In this document: piece by piece, positions 57,035-64,000 of the stretch
Numbering within the stretch: position 1 is the first letter of the stretch
Layout: every line of letters starts with the position of its first letter
NCBI GenBank assembly: GCA_965249175.1
Contig: OZ252227.1
Location: forward strand, 1,674,001 to 1,738,000
DNA length: 64,000 nucleotides
Direction of reading: 5' to 3'
Source: CAZYFH01 sp965249175
Lineage (GTDB): Bacteria; Acidobacteriota; Vicinamibacteria; Vicinamibacterales; UBA8438
Made by a program: the position numbers and the translations under genes
Notes under the pieces: generated by a model
Told to the model about the DNA's origin: nothing
Databases searched by the model: none
Seen by the model: only the letters and a program-made list of their open reading frames with translations

Positions 57035-58814
57035 AGGTCGCCCCCTCCTCGTCCTCGGTCGCCGTAAAGCGCTCGGCTTGCAGGTCGAACATCGTCCGGT
57101 AGCGGCCGCCCAGCGCGATGAGCTCGTCGTGCGTCCCGAGCTCCACGACGTGGCCCTGCTCCAGCACGCAGATCCGATCGGCGTGACGCACGGTCGAGAA
57201 CCGATGGGAGATCAGGATCGTGGTGCACGCGCGCGTCTCGGCGAGGATGCGGTCGAAGATCTCCGCTTCGCCGCGGACGTCGAGCTGTGCGGTCGGTTCG
57301 TCGAGCAGCACGACACCGGCCCCGGTGCGCACCGCGCACAGCGCCCGTGCCAGTGCGACCCGCTGCCACTGCCCGCCGGACAGGTCCGTCCCGCCGGCAT
57401 AGCCGCGCGCCAGCACGGTGTCGAGCTCGGCGAGCGATGCGGCGCCGGCCGAGTCGAGTGCCGCACGGACGACCGCGTCCGGTGCCCCGGCGGGCGCGAC
57501 ATTGTCCCGGAGCGGGAGCTCGAAGCGGATGAAGTCCTGGAAGACGGCGGTGACCCGCTCCCGCCACGCGTCGAGCGAGAAGTCCCGCAGATTAACCCCG
57601 TCGACCTCGATCGCGCCGGTCTGCGGGTCGTAGAGTCGACACAGCAGCTTGGCCAGCGTCGTCTTGCCGGCGCCGTTCTGGCCCACGATGGCGAGTGAGG
57701 ATCCGGCGGGAATCGTGAGGTCGAGGTGCTCCAACACCGGTGGACCGTCCGCGTATGCGAATGTGAGGTCGCGAAACCGGACCTCGCGGGCCGGCGCGCC
57801 CGTGGCCGCGCGCGTGCCCGACGACAAATCCTCCAGACCCATGGTCGACTCGAGGCGGAGCACCGCCGCGACCGGCGCGGACGCGCCGTCGATGGCGAAG
57901 TTGAATCCGCCGAACGCGATCATCGAGGTGCCGATCGCCGTCTGGGCGAACACGACGACCTCGGCGAGCGTCAGCGTGCCCGCCGCCGCGGCACTGGCGA
58001 GCGACCAGAACACGACGACGTTGGCGCTGATCACGATCAGTAGACTCCACAGGACCGGCCGTTCGCGCAGACGGGTCGCCGCGTACTGAAGGTCGTGCAG
58101 CCGGGTGCGACTGGCGACGAACCTGGCGATCGTCCAGTCCGCGAGGCCGAACAGACGGAGCTCCTTGCTGGCCGGTGGGTCGACGGCCAGACGGTAGGCA
58201 TAGTCGGCGTCGCGCTGGGCGCTGCGGACCTCGTCGGTGTTCCGGTCGCGCCAGACCGTGCTTTCCCGCAGCAGCCAGTGCGTCGCGCCCCACCCACCCG
58301 CCAGCACGATCGGCGCCCACCAGGCATACGCCGCGAGCACGACGGCAGACGACAGCCCCGCGATCAGCCCGACCAGACCGCCCGCGATGAAGTCCATCGA
58401 GACGAAGAGCGGCGGGCCGGTCATGCCGAGGTCGAACTCGCGCGCCACCGTGAGGTCGCTCGCGAGGGCCGGCTTCTCGAGATGTGCGATCCCGCGCGGG
58501 CGCGCGCACGCCTCGGTCAGGTGGTCGTATAGCCAGGCGGCCGTTCGGTCACCGAGGTTCGCGCTCACGGCCTGGTGAATGGGCGTGAGAATCTGGAGGA
58601 GAACGAACACGACGCCGACGAGCGTCAGCGCGCCTGCCAGCCCGGCGCCGGCCTGCACGGCGCCGACGAGGAGGCCCATCGCGATGGCGAAGGCGGCGGG
58701 GAGGCTGCCTCGCAGGAGGAGAACGGCCCACCACACGTAGGCGAGCGGGCCATCGGCCCGTGGCAGGACGCTGAAGAACTTCCACTCGTTTCGCGCGCGC
58801 AAACGCCGAAGCAC
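57018..58814 (-). CDS. ABC exporter half-transporter A
   Basis: 598 residues. N-terminus RNEWKFFSVLPRADGPLAYV, membrane domain (GLAGALTLVGVVFVLLQILT, FIAGGLVGLIAGLSSAVVLA, LLIVISANVVVFWSLASAAA), ATPase with GQNGAGKTT, canonical LSGGQWQRVALARAL and GVVLLDEPTAQLD. The GTG start at 58814 falls on the outermost arm of a palindromic element, which now forms the whole upstream region, so native promoter and ribosome-binding site may have been replaced. Confidence 0.88.
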   Translation of the reverse strand: MLRRLRARNEWKFFSVLPRADGPLAYVWWAVLLLRGSLPAAFAIAMGLLVGAVQAGAGLAGALTLVGVVFVLLQILTPIHQAVSANLGDRTAAWLYDHLTEACARPRGIAHLEKPALASDLTVAREFDLGMTGPPLFVSMDFIAGGLVGLIAGLSSAVVLAAYAWWAPIVLAGGWGATHWLLRESTVWRDRNTDEVRSAQRDADYAYRLAVDPPASKELRLFGLADWTIARFVASRTRLHDLQYAATRLRERPVLWSLLIVISANVVVFWSLASAAAAGTLTLAEVVVFAQTAIGTSMIAFGGFNFAIDGASAPVAAVLRLESTMGLEDLSSGTRAATGAPAREVRFRDLTFAYADGPPVLEHLDLTIPAGSSLAIVGQNGAGKTTLAKLLCRLYDPQTGAIEVDGVNLRDFSLDAWRERVTAVFQDFIRFELPLRDNVAPAGAPDAVVRAALDSAGAASLAELDTVLARGYAGGTDLSGGQWQRVALARALCAVRTGAGVVLLDEPTAQLDVRGEAEIFDRILAETRACTTILISHRFSTVRHADRICVLEQGHVVELGTHDELIALGGRYRTMFDLQAERFTATEDEEGATFDVLS

Positions 58815-58980
58815 TAGTGCACCGCCGTCGAGATCGGGTTACGGATCGGGTTCGCAGCGCGCCCAGGCGCAAGGCGCCGCGACGAAGGAATACTGGACGT
58901 ATTTCGAGGAACGGCACCGCCGCGGCTGGGTGTGCTGCGGGCGCGAGGCGTGACCCGATCTCGACGGCGGTGCACTTAGT
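58813..58980. repeat. 168-bp palindromic (MITE/REP-like) element
   Basis: The outer arms GTGCACCGCCGTCGAGATC at the left and its reverse complement at the right match over more than 20 bp. Further in, CGCAGCGCGCCCAG pairs with CTGGGTGTGCTGCG allowing G-T pairs, and the centre holds GAATAC-TGGAC-GTATTT. The whole can fold as one long hairpin. No ORF. I recall similar palindromes dispersed in GC-rich genomes, but this window has only one copy. Confidence 0.75.
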
Positions 58981-59151
58981 CCTCCGAGTCATCCAACCTC
59001 AGTCGTCGGGTCGGCTGGTCATTGTAGCCCCGCTCGGTCCGCCTGCTAGGCCCGCAACCGGTCATATATGCTCCGGGTCAGCATCTATCATCTATAAAAC
59101 ATCAGTATGTAGATCATCACTAAGAGTAATGAAACTGTAATTACTATAACC

Positions 59152-59182
59152 TTGACTGTAGGTGGACCAGGATTGATAGAAT
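59152..59182 (+). promoter_or_regulatory. Putative promoter of the ilv operon
   Basis: TTGACT (59152-59157) and TAGAAT (59177-59182) with a 19-bp spacer (GATAGA gives 17 bp). The AT-rich block 59065-59150 just upstream, unusual in this GC-rich window, could be an UP element. The leader peptide starts about 34 bp downstream. Confidence 0.5.
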
Positions 59183-59215
59183 GTCTCGAGCAGGCGCGCT
59201 GGCGCCGAGGGAGTC

Positions 59216-59302
59216 ATGACATTTTTGGGCACGCGGCCTATTCGCGTCATTCTCATCAGAGTTAGCACGGTCGGCGTCATGACGCCGGCCGCAAGCGGAT
59301 GA
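59216..59302 (+). CDS. ilv operon leader peptide
   Basis: 28 residues, MTFLGTRPIRVILIRVSTVG then VMTPAASG, with GAGGGAG before the ATG. The run RVILIRVSTVGV contains Val, Ile and Leu codons in a cluster, as in known ilv leader peptides. A terminator hairpin with a T run follows at 59337-59367, ahead of ilvD. Ribosome stalling at these codons when branched-chain aminoacyl-tRNAs are scarce would let transcription pass the terminator. Inferred from arrangement; too short for ordinary gene calling. Confidence 0.75.
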   Translation: MTFLGTRPIRVILIRVSTVGVMTPAASG

Positions 59303-59336
59303 TGCACCCAACAGACAACAGTACCGAGGGACAAGG

Positions 59337-59367
59337 GCCATCATCCGACGCGGGTGATGGCTTTTTT
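59337..59367 (+). terminator. Attenuator terminator before ilvD
   Basis: GCCATCATCC (59337-59346) pairs with GGGTGATGGC (59352-59361) around a 5-nt loop and is followed by six T. It ends 5 bp before the ilvD ATG, so any transcript reaching ilvD must read through it. The mate is the Ile/Leu/Val-rich leader at 59216-59302. Confidence 0.85.
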
Positions 59368-59372
59368 GCGTT

Positions 59373-61037
59373 ATGAGCAGACGACGTAGCGCCGCAATCA
59401 CCGAGGGCCCGTCTCGCGCACCGGCCCGCGCCATGCTGAAGGCGGTCGGGTTTACCGACGCCGACCTCCGCCGCCCCCTTATCGGCGTGGCGAATACGTG
59501 GACCGAGATCGGCCCCTGCAACTACCACTTGCGGGAGCTGGCGGCGACAGTCAAGGACGGCATCCGAGCGGCCGGTGGCACACCGATGGAGTTCAACACG
59601 GTGTCGATCTCGGATGGCATCACGATGGGCAGCGAGGGGATGAAGGCCTCGCTCGTCAGTCGCGAGATCGTGGCGGACTCTATAGAGCTCGTGGCGCGTG
59701 GCAACCTGTTCGACGGCTTGGTGGTGCTGGTCGGCTGCGACAAGACGATCCCCGGCGGCGTCATGGCACTGGTGCGACTCGATATCCCGGGGCTGGTCCT
59801 CTACGGCGGATCGATTGCGCCGGGGCGGTGGGAGGGACGCGACGTCACGATTCAGGACGTCTTCGAGGCGGTCGGGACCCATGCCGCGGGCAAGATGACC
59901 GACGAGCAGTTGTGCGCCCTCGAGGACGTCGCGTGCCCGGGAGCCGGTGCGTGCGGCGGGCAATTCACCGCCAACACGATGTCGACCGTCTGCGAGCTGC
60001 TCGGCGTCTCGCCCATGCACGCCAATGGGGTGCCGGCGCTCGTCGCGGAGAAAGACGCGGTCGCGCGCCAGGCGGGCGAGCTCGTGATGCGGCTGGTCGA
60101 GACCGACCTCCGGCCCCGTCAGATCGTGACCAGCGCGGCGCTCGAGAACGCCGTCGCGGCCGTGGTCTCCACGGGGGGGTCGACGAACGCGGTCCTGCAC
60201 CTCCTGGCAATTGCTTGCGAGGCGCGTGTCCCGCTGGCCATCGATGACTTCGACCGGATCAGCTCGCGGGTGCCACTGCTGGCCGATCTCAAGCCGAGCG
60301 GGCGTTTCGTCGCCACCGATCTGTATCGCGCGGGTGGCATTGGCCTGGTGGCGAAGCGTCTCCACGAGGCGGGCATTCTCCAGGCGGATGCCCTCACCGT
60401 CACCGGGCGGACGATCGGTGAGGAAGCCGCCGCCGCGTCGGAAACCGCCGATCAAGAAGTGGTGCGACCGCTCGCCGACCCGATAACACCAACGGGAGGA
60501 CTGGTGGTCCTCAAGGGTAATCTCGCACCGGACGGCTGCGTGGTGAAGGTCGCCGGCCATGCGCCGGCGCGGCACCGGGGGCCCGCGCGGGTTTTCGACA
60601 GCGAGGAGGCAGCGTTCGAGGCCGTTGAACAGGGACGGATCCAGGCGGGCGATGTCGTCGTGATCCGATACGAAGGTCCGCAGGGCGGTCCCGGCATGCG
60701 CGAGATGCTGGCCGTGACGGCGGCGATTGTCGGTGCCGGTCTCGGGGAGTCGGTGGCGTTGCTCACCGACGGTCGTTTCTCGGGCGCGACCCGGGGGATG
60801 ATGGCCGGGCATGTCGCCCCGGAAGCTGCCACAGGTGGGCCGATCGCCATCGTTCGCGACGGCGACTCAATCGTGTTCGACGAGCAGAACCGCGTCCTCG
60901 AGATCGAGGTGAGCGACGCGGAGATCGCCTCGCGGCTCGCGGACTGGAAAACGCCGGCGCCGCGGTTCACGACCGGCGTCATGGCCAAGTACGCGCGCCT
61001 CGTCTCGTCGGCGGCGACGGGCGCCGTGACGGGGTAG
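59373..61037 (+). CDS. ilvD: Dihydroxy-acid dehydratase
   Basis: 554 residues. Iron-sulfur cluster cysteines Cys49 (IGPCNYH), Cys122 (GCDKTIPGG) and Cys194 (GACGGQFTANTM). The C-terminal TDGRFSGATRGMMAGHVAPE is the family signature. It converts 2,3-dihydroxy-isovalerate and -methylvalerate into the 2-oxo acids of valine and isoleucine. First gene of ilvDBNC and subject to the upstream attenuator. No separate ribosome-binding site stands out apart from the hairpin/T-run region. Confidence 0.97.
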   Translation: MSRRRSAAITEGPSRAPARAMLKAVGFTDADLRRPLIGVANTWTEIGPCNYHLRELAATVKDGIRAAGGTPMEFNTVSISDGITMGSEGMKASLVSREIVADSIELVARGNLFDGLVVLVGCDKTIPGGVMALVRLDIPGLVLYGGSIAPGRWEGRDVTIQDVFEAVGTHAAGKMTDEQLCALEDVACPGAGACGGQFTANTMSTVCELLGVSPMHANGVPALVAEKDAVARQAGELVMRLVETDLRPRQIVTSAALENAVAAVVSTGGSTNAVLHLLAIACEARVPLAIDDFDRISSRVPLLADLKPSGRFVATDLYRAGGIGLVAKRLHEAGILQADALTVTGRTIGEEAAAASETADQEVVRPLADPITPTGGLVVLKGNLAPDGCVVKVAGHAPARHRGPARVFDSEEAAFEAVEQGRIQAGDVVVIRYEGPQGGPGMREMLAVTAAIVGAGLGESVALLTDGRFSGATRGMMAGHVAPEAATGGPIAIVRDGDSIVFDEQNRVLEIEVSDAEIASRLADWKTPAPRFTTGVMAKYARLVSSAATGAVTG

Positions 61038-61063
61038 GGGACGACGACGGTAGAGCTGACAGC

Positions 61064-62785
61064 ATGTCCAACATGAGAACGGGCGCCCAGATCATCTGGG
61101 AAGCGCTGGTCCGCGAGGGCGTCACGACCGTGTTCGGTTATCCGGGCGGCGCGATCCTTCCCGCGTATGACGCGCTGCTCGACTATCCCATCCGGCACGT
61201 CCTCGTGCGCCACGAGCAGGGTGCGACGCACATGGCGGACGGCTACGCACGTGCGGGCGGCGGTGTGGGTGTCGCGGTGGCGACGTCGGGTCCCGGCGCG
61301 ACCAACATGGTGACCGGCATCGCGACGGCGATGCTCGACTCGTCACCGATCCTCTGCATCACCGGGCAGGTCGGCAGCAAGCTCATCGGGTCGGACGCGT
61401 TTCAAGAGACGGATGTGACCGGTGTCACGCTGCCGATCACCAAGCACAACTACCTGGTGACCGAGACCGAGGAGATCGCCCCGACCATCCACGAGGCGAT
61501 GTACGTGGCGCGTTCCGGGCGCCCGGGCCCGGTGCTGGTCGACATCACGAAGGACGCGCAGCAAGGATCGGCCGAGCTCGAGTTGGATCTCGGCGACGTG
61601 ACGCTGCCTGGCTACCGTCCCAACCTGCGGGCATCGCAGGCCGAGTACCGGCGGGCCGCGAACCTGATCAATCGCGCCAAGCGACCGGTGATCCTGGCCG
61701 GCCATGGCGTGCTGCTATCGGGGACCATGGGGCCGGTGCGCGAGCTGGCGGAGCGCGCCAACATCCCGATCGCGATGACGCTGCTCGGCATCGGCGGCGT
61801 CCCGGCCCAGCATCCCCTCAACATGGGGATGATGGGGATGCACGGCGAGTCGTGGGTGAACGCCGCCATCCAGGAAGCCGACTTGCTGCTGGCGCTCGGG
61901 ATGCGGTTCGACGACCGGGTGACCGGTAACGTGAAGACGTACGCGCCGAACGCCCGCAAGATTCACGTCGATATCGACCCCGCGGAGTTCAACAAAAACG
62001 TCGCGGTCGATGTCGCGCTCACCGGCGATCTGGCGGCCGTCCTCGACGACCTCGGGCCGCTCGTCGAGTCGGGTGACCGCGCGGCCTGGCTCGCTACCAT
62101 CCACGAGATGAAGGGCGACGTCGCGGTCCGCGACATCCAGAACATGCCCGACAGCGGGCATCTCTACGCGGCTCACGTGATCAACGACATCTGGCGGCTG
62201 ACCGATGGGAAGGCGGTTGTCGTCACCGACGTCGGCCAGCACCAGATGTGGGAGGCGCAGTACTACCACCACAGCGAGCCGCGGACGCTGATCACCTCGG
62301 GGGGGCTCGGCACGATGGGGTTCGCGCTGCCGGCCGCGATCGGCGCCAAGCTCGCGCGCCCCGACGCCGAGGTCTGGGTCGTCGCCGGCGACGGCGGGTT
62401 CCAGATGACCATGGCCGAGCTGGCGACGATTGCGCAGGAGGGCATCAAGATCAACGTCGCCATCATCAACAACGGCTTTCTCGGGATGGTGCGGCAATGG
62501 CAGGAGTTCTTCTACGAACGACGCTACGCGGCCACGCCGCTGCTGAGCCCCGACTTTGCCAAGCTCGCCGAGTGCTTCGGCCTGGCCGGCGCGACGGTCA
62601 AAACGCGAGCGGCGGTCGGGCCGGCGGTGACCGCGGCGCGCGAGGACGAGCGGACCGTCGTCATTGATTTCCAGGTGGAGCAGGAGGACACCGTCTACCC
62701 GATGGTGCCGGCCGGCGCCGATCTGCACAAGATGATCCGGCGGCCGAGCGCGGCGCCGATCGTGGAAACCGCAGACGATGAGTGA
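61064..62785 (+). CDS. ilvB: Acetolactate synthase, large subunit
   Basis: 573 residues. Glu51 in VRHEQGATHMADGYAR activates thiamine diphosphate; the cofactor site is GDGGFQMTMAELATIAQEGI ending at NN (Asp443 on). GMMGMHGESWVNAAIQEADL and RFDDRVTGN are typical of the catalytic subunit. It condenses pyruvate with pyruvate or 2-oxobutyrate. Start at ATG 61064 (61073 is also possible). It overlaps ilvN by 8 bp. Confidence 0.97.
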   Translation: MSNMRTGAQIIWEALVREGVTTVFGYPGGAILPAYDALLDYPIRHVLVRHEQGATHMADGYARAGGGVGVAVATSGPGATNMVTGIATAMLDSSPILCITGQVGSKLIGSDAFQETDVTGVTLPITKHNYLVTETEEIAPTIHEAMYVARSGRPGPVLVDITKDAQQGSAELELDLGDVTLPGYRPNLRASQAEYRRAANLINRAKRPVILAGHGVLLSGTMGPVRELAERANIPIAMTLLGIGGVPAQHPLNMGMMGMHGESWVNAAIQEADLLLALGMRFDDRVTGNVKTYAPNARKIHVDIDPAEFNKNVAVDVALTGDLAAVLDDLGPLVESGDRAAWLATIHEMKGDVAVRDIQNMPDSGHLYAAHVINDIWRLTDGKAVVVTDVGQHQMWEAQYYHHSEPRTLITSGGLGTMGFALPAAIGAKLARPDAEVWVVAGDGGFQMTMAELATIAQEGIKINVAIINNGFLGMVRQWQEFFYERRYAATPLLSPDFAKLAECFGLAGATVKTRAAVGPAVTAAREDERTVVIDFQVEQEDTVYPMVPAGADLHKMIRRPSAAPIVETADDE

Positions 62786-63365
62786 GCGGACGCGGCACAC
62801 CTTCGTCGTCTACGTCGAGGACAAGCCGGGCGTGCTCAACCGCGTCGCCTCGCTGTTTCGACGGCGCGGCTTCAACATCGATTCGCTGACGGTCGGCCAC
62901 GCCGAGACGCCCGAGGCCTCGCGCATGACGGTGGTCGTCGACACCGACGCGATCGGCGCGCGGCGTCTCGAGGCCAACCTGTACAAGCTGGTCAACGTGC
63001 TCCGCGTCCGCGACATCACGTCGGTGCCCGCCGTCTTTCGCGAGTTGGCCATGATCAAGGTGACCGCGACCGCGGAGACGCGGACGCACATCATGCAGCT
63101 GGTCGATGTCTTCCGGGCCCGGGTGGTCGACGTGGCGCCCGATTCCGTCGTGGTCGAGACGACCGGAACGGAAGCCAAGATCAAGGGGCTCCTCGAGGTG
63201 TTGCGTCCGTACGGGATCGTCGAGTTGGTGCGCACGGGTCGAGTCGGGATGACTCGTGGGCCGCACAGCGTGATGGTCGATGCAGCGGAGGCGCCGAGCA
63301 CCCGTGTTTCTGATGGTGACGTCGACGCGGACGGGGAGGACCCCAACGTGTCGTACTCCGTGTAG
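62778..63365 (+). CDS. ilvN: Acetolactate synthase, regulatory small subunit
   Basis: 195 residues. The ACT domain at the N-terminus (TFVVYVEDKPGVLNRVASLF, RRRGFNIDSLTVGHAETPEA) binds valine for feedback inhibition. The second ACT-like half (ELAMIKVTATAETRTHIMQL, VVETTGTEAKIKGLLEVLRP) is complete. The C-terminal 30 residues are acidic and variable. Translationally coupled to ilvB. Confidence 0.96.
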   Translation: MSERTRHTFVVYVEDKPGVLNRVASLFRRRGFNIDSLTVGHAETPEASRMTVVVDTDAIGARRLEANLYKLVNVLRVRDITSVPAVFRELAMIKVTATAETRTHIMQLVDVFRARVVDVAPDSVVVETTGTEAKIKGLLEVLRPYGIVELVRTGRVGMTRGPHSVMVDAAEAPSTRVSDGDVDADGEDPNVSYSV

Positions 63366-63393
63366 AACAAGGAACGTAACCCAAGGACGAGGA

Positions 63394-64000
63394 ATGGCGA
63401 CGATCAACTACGACGACTCGGCGGATCTCGGACTCATCCAGGCGAAGAAGGTGGCGGTGTTTGGGTATGGATCGCAGGGCCATGCGCACGCCCTCAATCT
63501 CAAGGACAGCGGCGTCGAGGTGCAAGTGGCGCTGCACGCGGGCAGTCGATCGAGGGCCAAGGCGCAAGCCGAGGGCCTGACCGTCGTGGCCGGCGGCGAT
63601 GCGGCGGCGTGGGCCGACGTCGTGATGATGCTGACTCCCGACACGACGCAGGCCGGCATTTACACGGAGCAGATCGCGCCGCACCTCAGCGCCGGCAAGA
63701 TGCTGATGTTCGCCCACGGTTTCAACATCCGCTTCAAGACGATTCAGCCGCCGGCCGACGTCGATGTCACCCTCATCGCGCCGAAGGCGCCCGGGCACCG
63801 CGTGCGCGAGGTGTTCCTCGAAGGCGGCGGCACGCCGGCGCTCATCGCCGTGGAACAGGACGCCACCGGTGGTGCCAAGGCGTTGGCCCTCTCCTACGCG
63901 AAGGCCCTCGGGCTGACGCGCGCCGGCGTCATCGAGACGACGTTCGCGGAAGAGACCGAGACCGACCTCTTCGGCGAGCAGACCGTCCTGTGTGGCGGCG
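63394..64000 (+). CDS. ilvC: Ketol-acid reductoisomerase (partial, cut by window edge)
   Basis: 202 residues visible from ATG 63394, preceded by AAGGACGAGG. The NADPH-binding GYGSQGHAHALNLKDSGV, then MLTPDTTQAGIYTEQIAPHL, FAHGFNIRF, LIAPKAPGHRVREVF and the metal-site region ETDLFGEQTVLCGG identify the short (class I) enzyme. It reduces and rearranges acetolactate or acetohydroxybutyrate, completing the core of the branched-chain pathway here. Confidence 0.96.
   Translation, partial: MATINYDDSADLGLIQAKKVAVFGYGSQGHAHALNLKDSGVEVQVALHAGSRSRAKAQAEGLTVVAGGDAAAWADVVMMLTPDTTQAGIYTEQIAPHLSAGKMLMFAHGFNIRFKTIQPPADVDVTLIAPKAPGHRVREVFLEGGGTPALIAVEQDATGGAKALALSYAKALGLTRAGVIETTFAEETETDLFGEQTVLCGG

Noticed and set aside
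59277..60812. 511-codon frame antisense to ilvD
   Set aside because: Shadow of a clear ilvD; no start signal and low-complexity composition.

Overview
The window is a GC-rich bacterial chromosome segment carrying an integrated siphovirus-like prophage (about positions 263-38544, left end beyond the window) followed by host chromosome. No marker gives a firm taxonomic call. The insertion sequences, the palindromic dispersed repeat and the coding style would fit a soil or aquatic Acidobacteriota-like lineage, but that is a guess.

Prophage, left to right. The lysogeny arm is transcribed leftward: a CI-type S24 repressor (1243-1932) with a TIR-domain effector coupled to it by a TGATG junction (377-1243). 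Three 15-bp operators lie in the repressor/Cro promoter region. Rightward come Cro (1999), small early genes with recurring 3' ends, an IS insertion (3763-5238), an SSB-like protein, an HNH protein, a fused primase-polymerase/DnaB-type helicase (7978) and a DUF1376 initiator (9590) with an iteron-like candidate origin inside it. After a strong terminator (12147-12186) come cargo genes (beta-barrel, lipoprotein, membrane-anchored HNH nuclease, alpha/beta hydrolase), a GH108 endolysin and a holin-like protein. Packaging and morphogenesis follow HK97 order: HNH, large terminase, portal, [accessory island], ClpP-like prohead protease, major capsid, connectors, tail completion, tail tube, tail chaperones joined by a -1 frameshift site, tape measure, tail-tip proteins. 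The accessory island (18.8-23.8 kb) holds zinc-ribbon paralogues, HTH proteins, an orphan HigA-like gene, a truncated IS1-like element and an IS256-like element. HicBA lies between head genes. The right prophage edge abuts the 5' half of a tRNA-Leu gene (38545-38586), so I place the right attachment site there.

Host part. An FHA-transmembrane-trypsin fusion and a secreted protein are followed by an IS-rich decay zone: a serine hydrolase truncated by IS256 copy 2, an ISL3-like element with an 8-bp target duplication, and a SEC-C protein broken by two frameshifts. Then come a copper-resistance cluster (small Cys/His-rich exported protein, CopA, CopB), GtrA and VOC genes, an internally deleted ABC-F gene, a structured 118-bp tandem repeat interrupted by a second copy of the first IS, and a two-gene ABC exporter. 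The window ends in the branched-chain amino-acid operon ilvD-ilvB-ilvN-ilvC, preceded by an Ile/Leu/Val-rich leader peptide and a terminator hairpin, a classical attenuator.

The most interesting signals are: the repressor-coupled TIR gene flanked by a duplicated repressor tail; recurrent junction sequences at early-gene ends; an IS whose transposase stop codon is supplied by its CTAG target; an IS256 transposase with an in-frame TGA before its catalytic Glu in both copies; a candidate origin inside the initiator gene; and the ilv attenuator.
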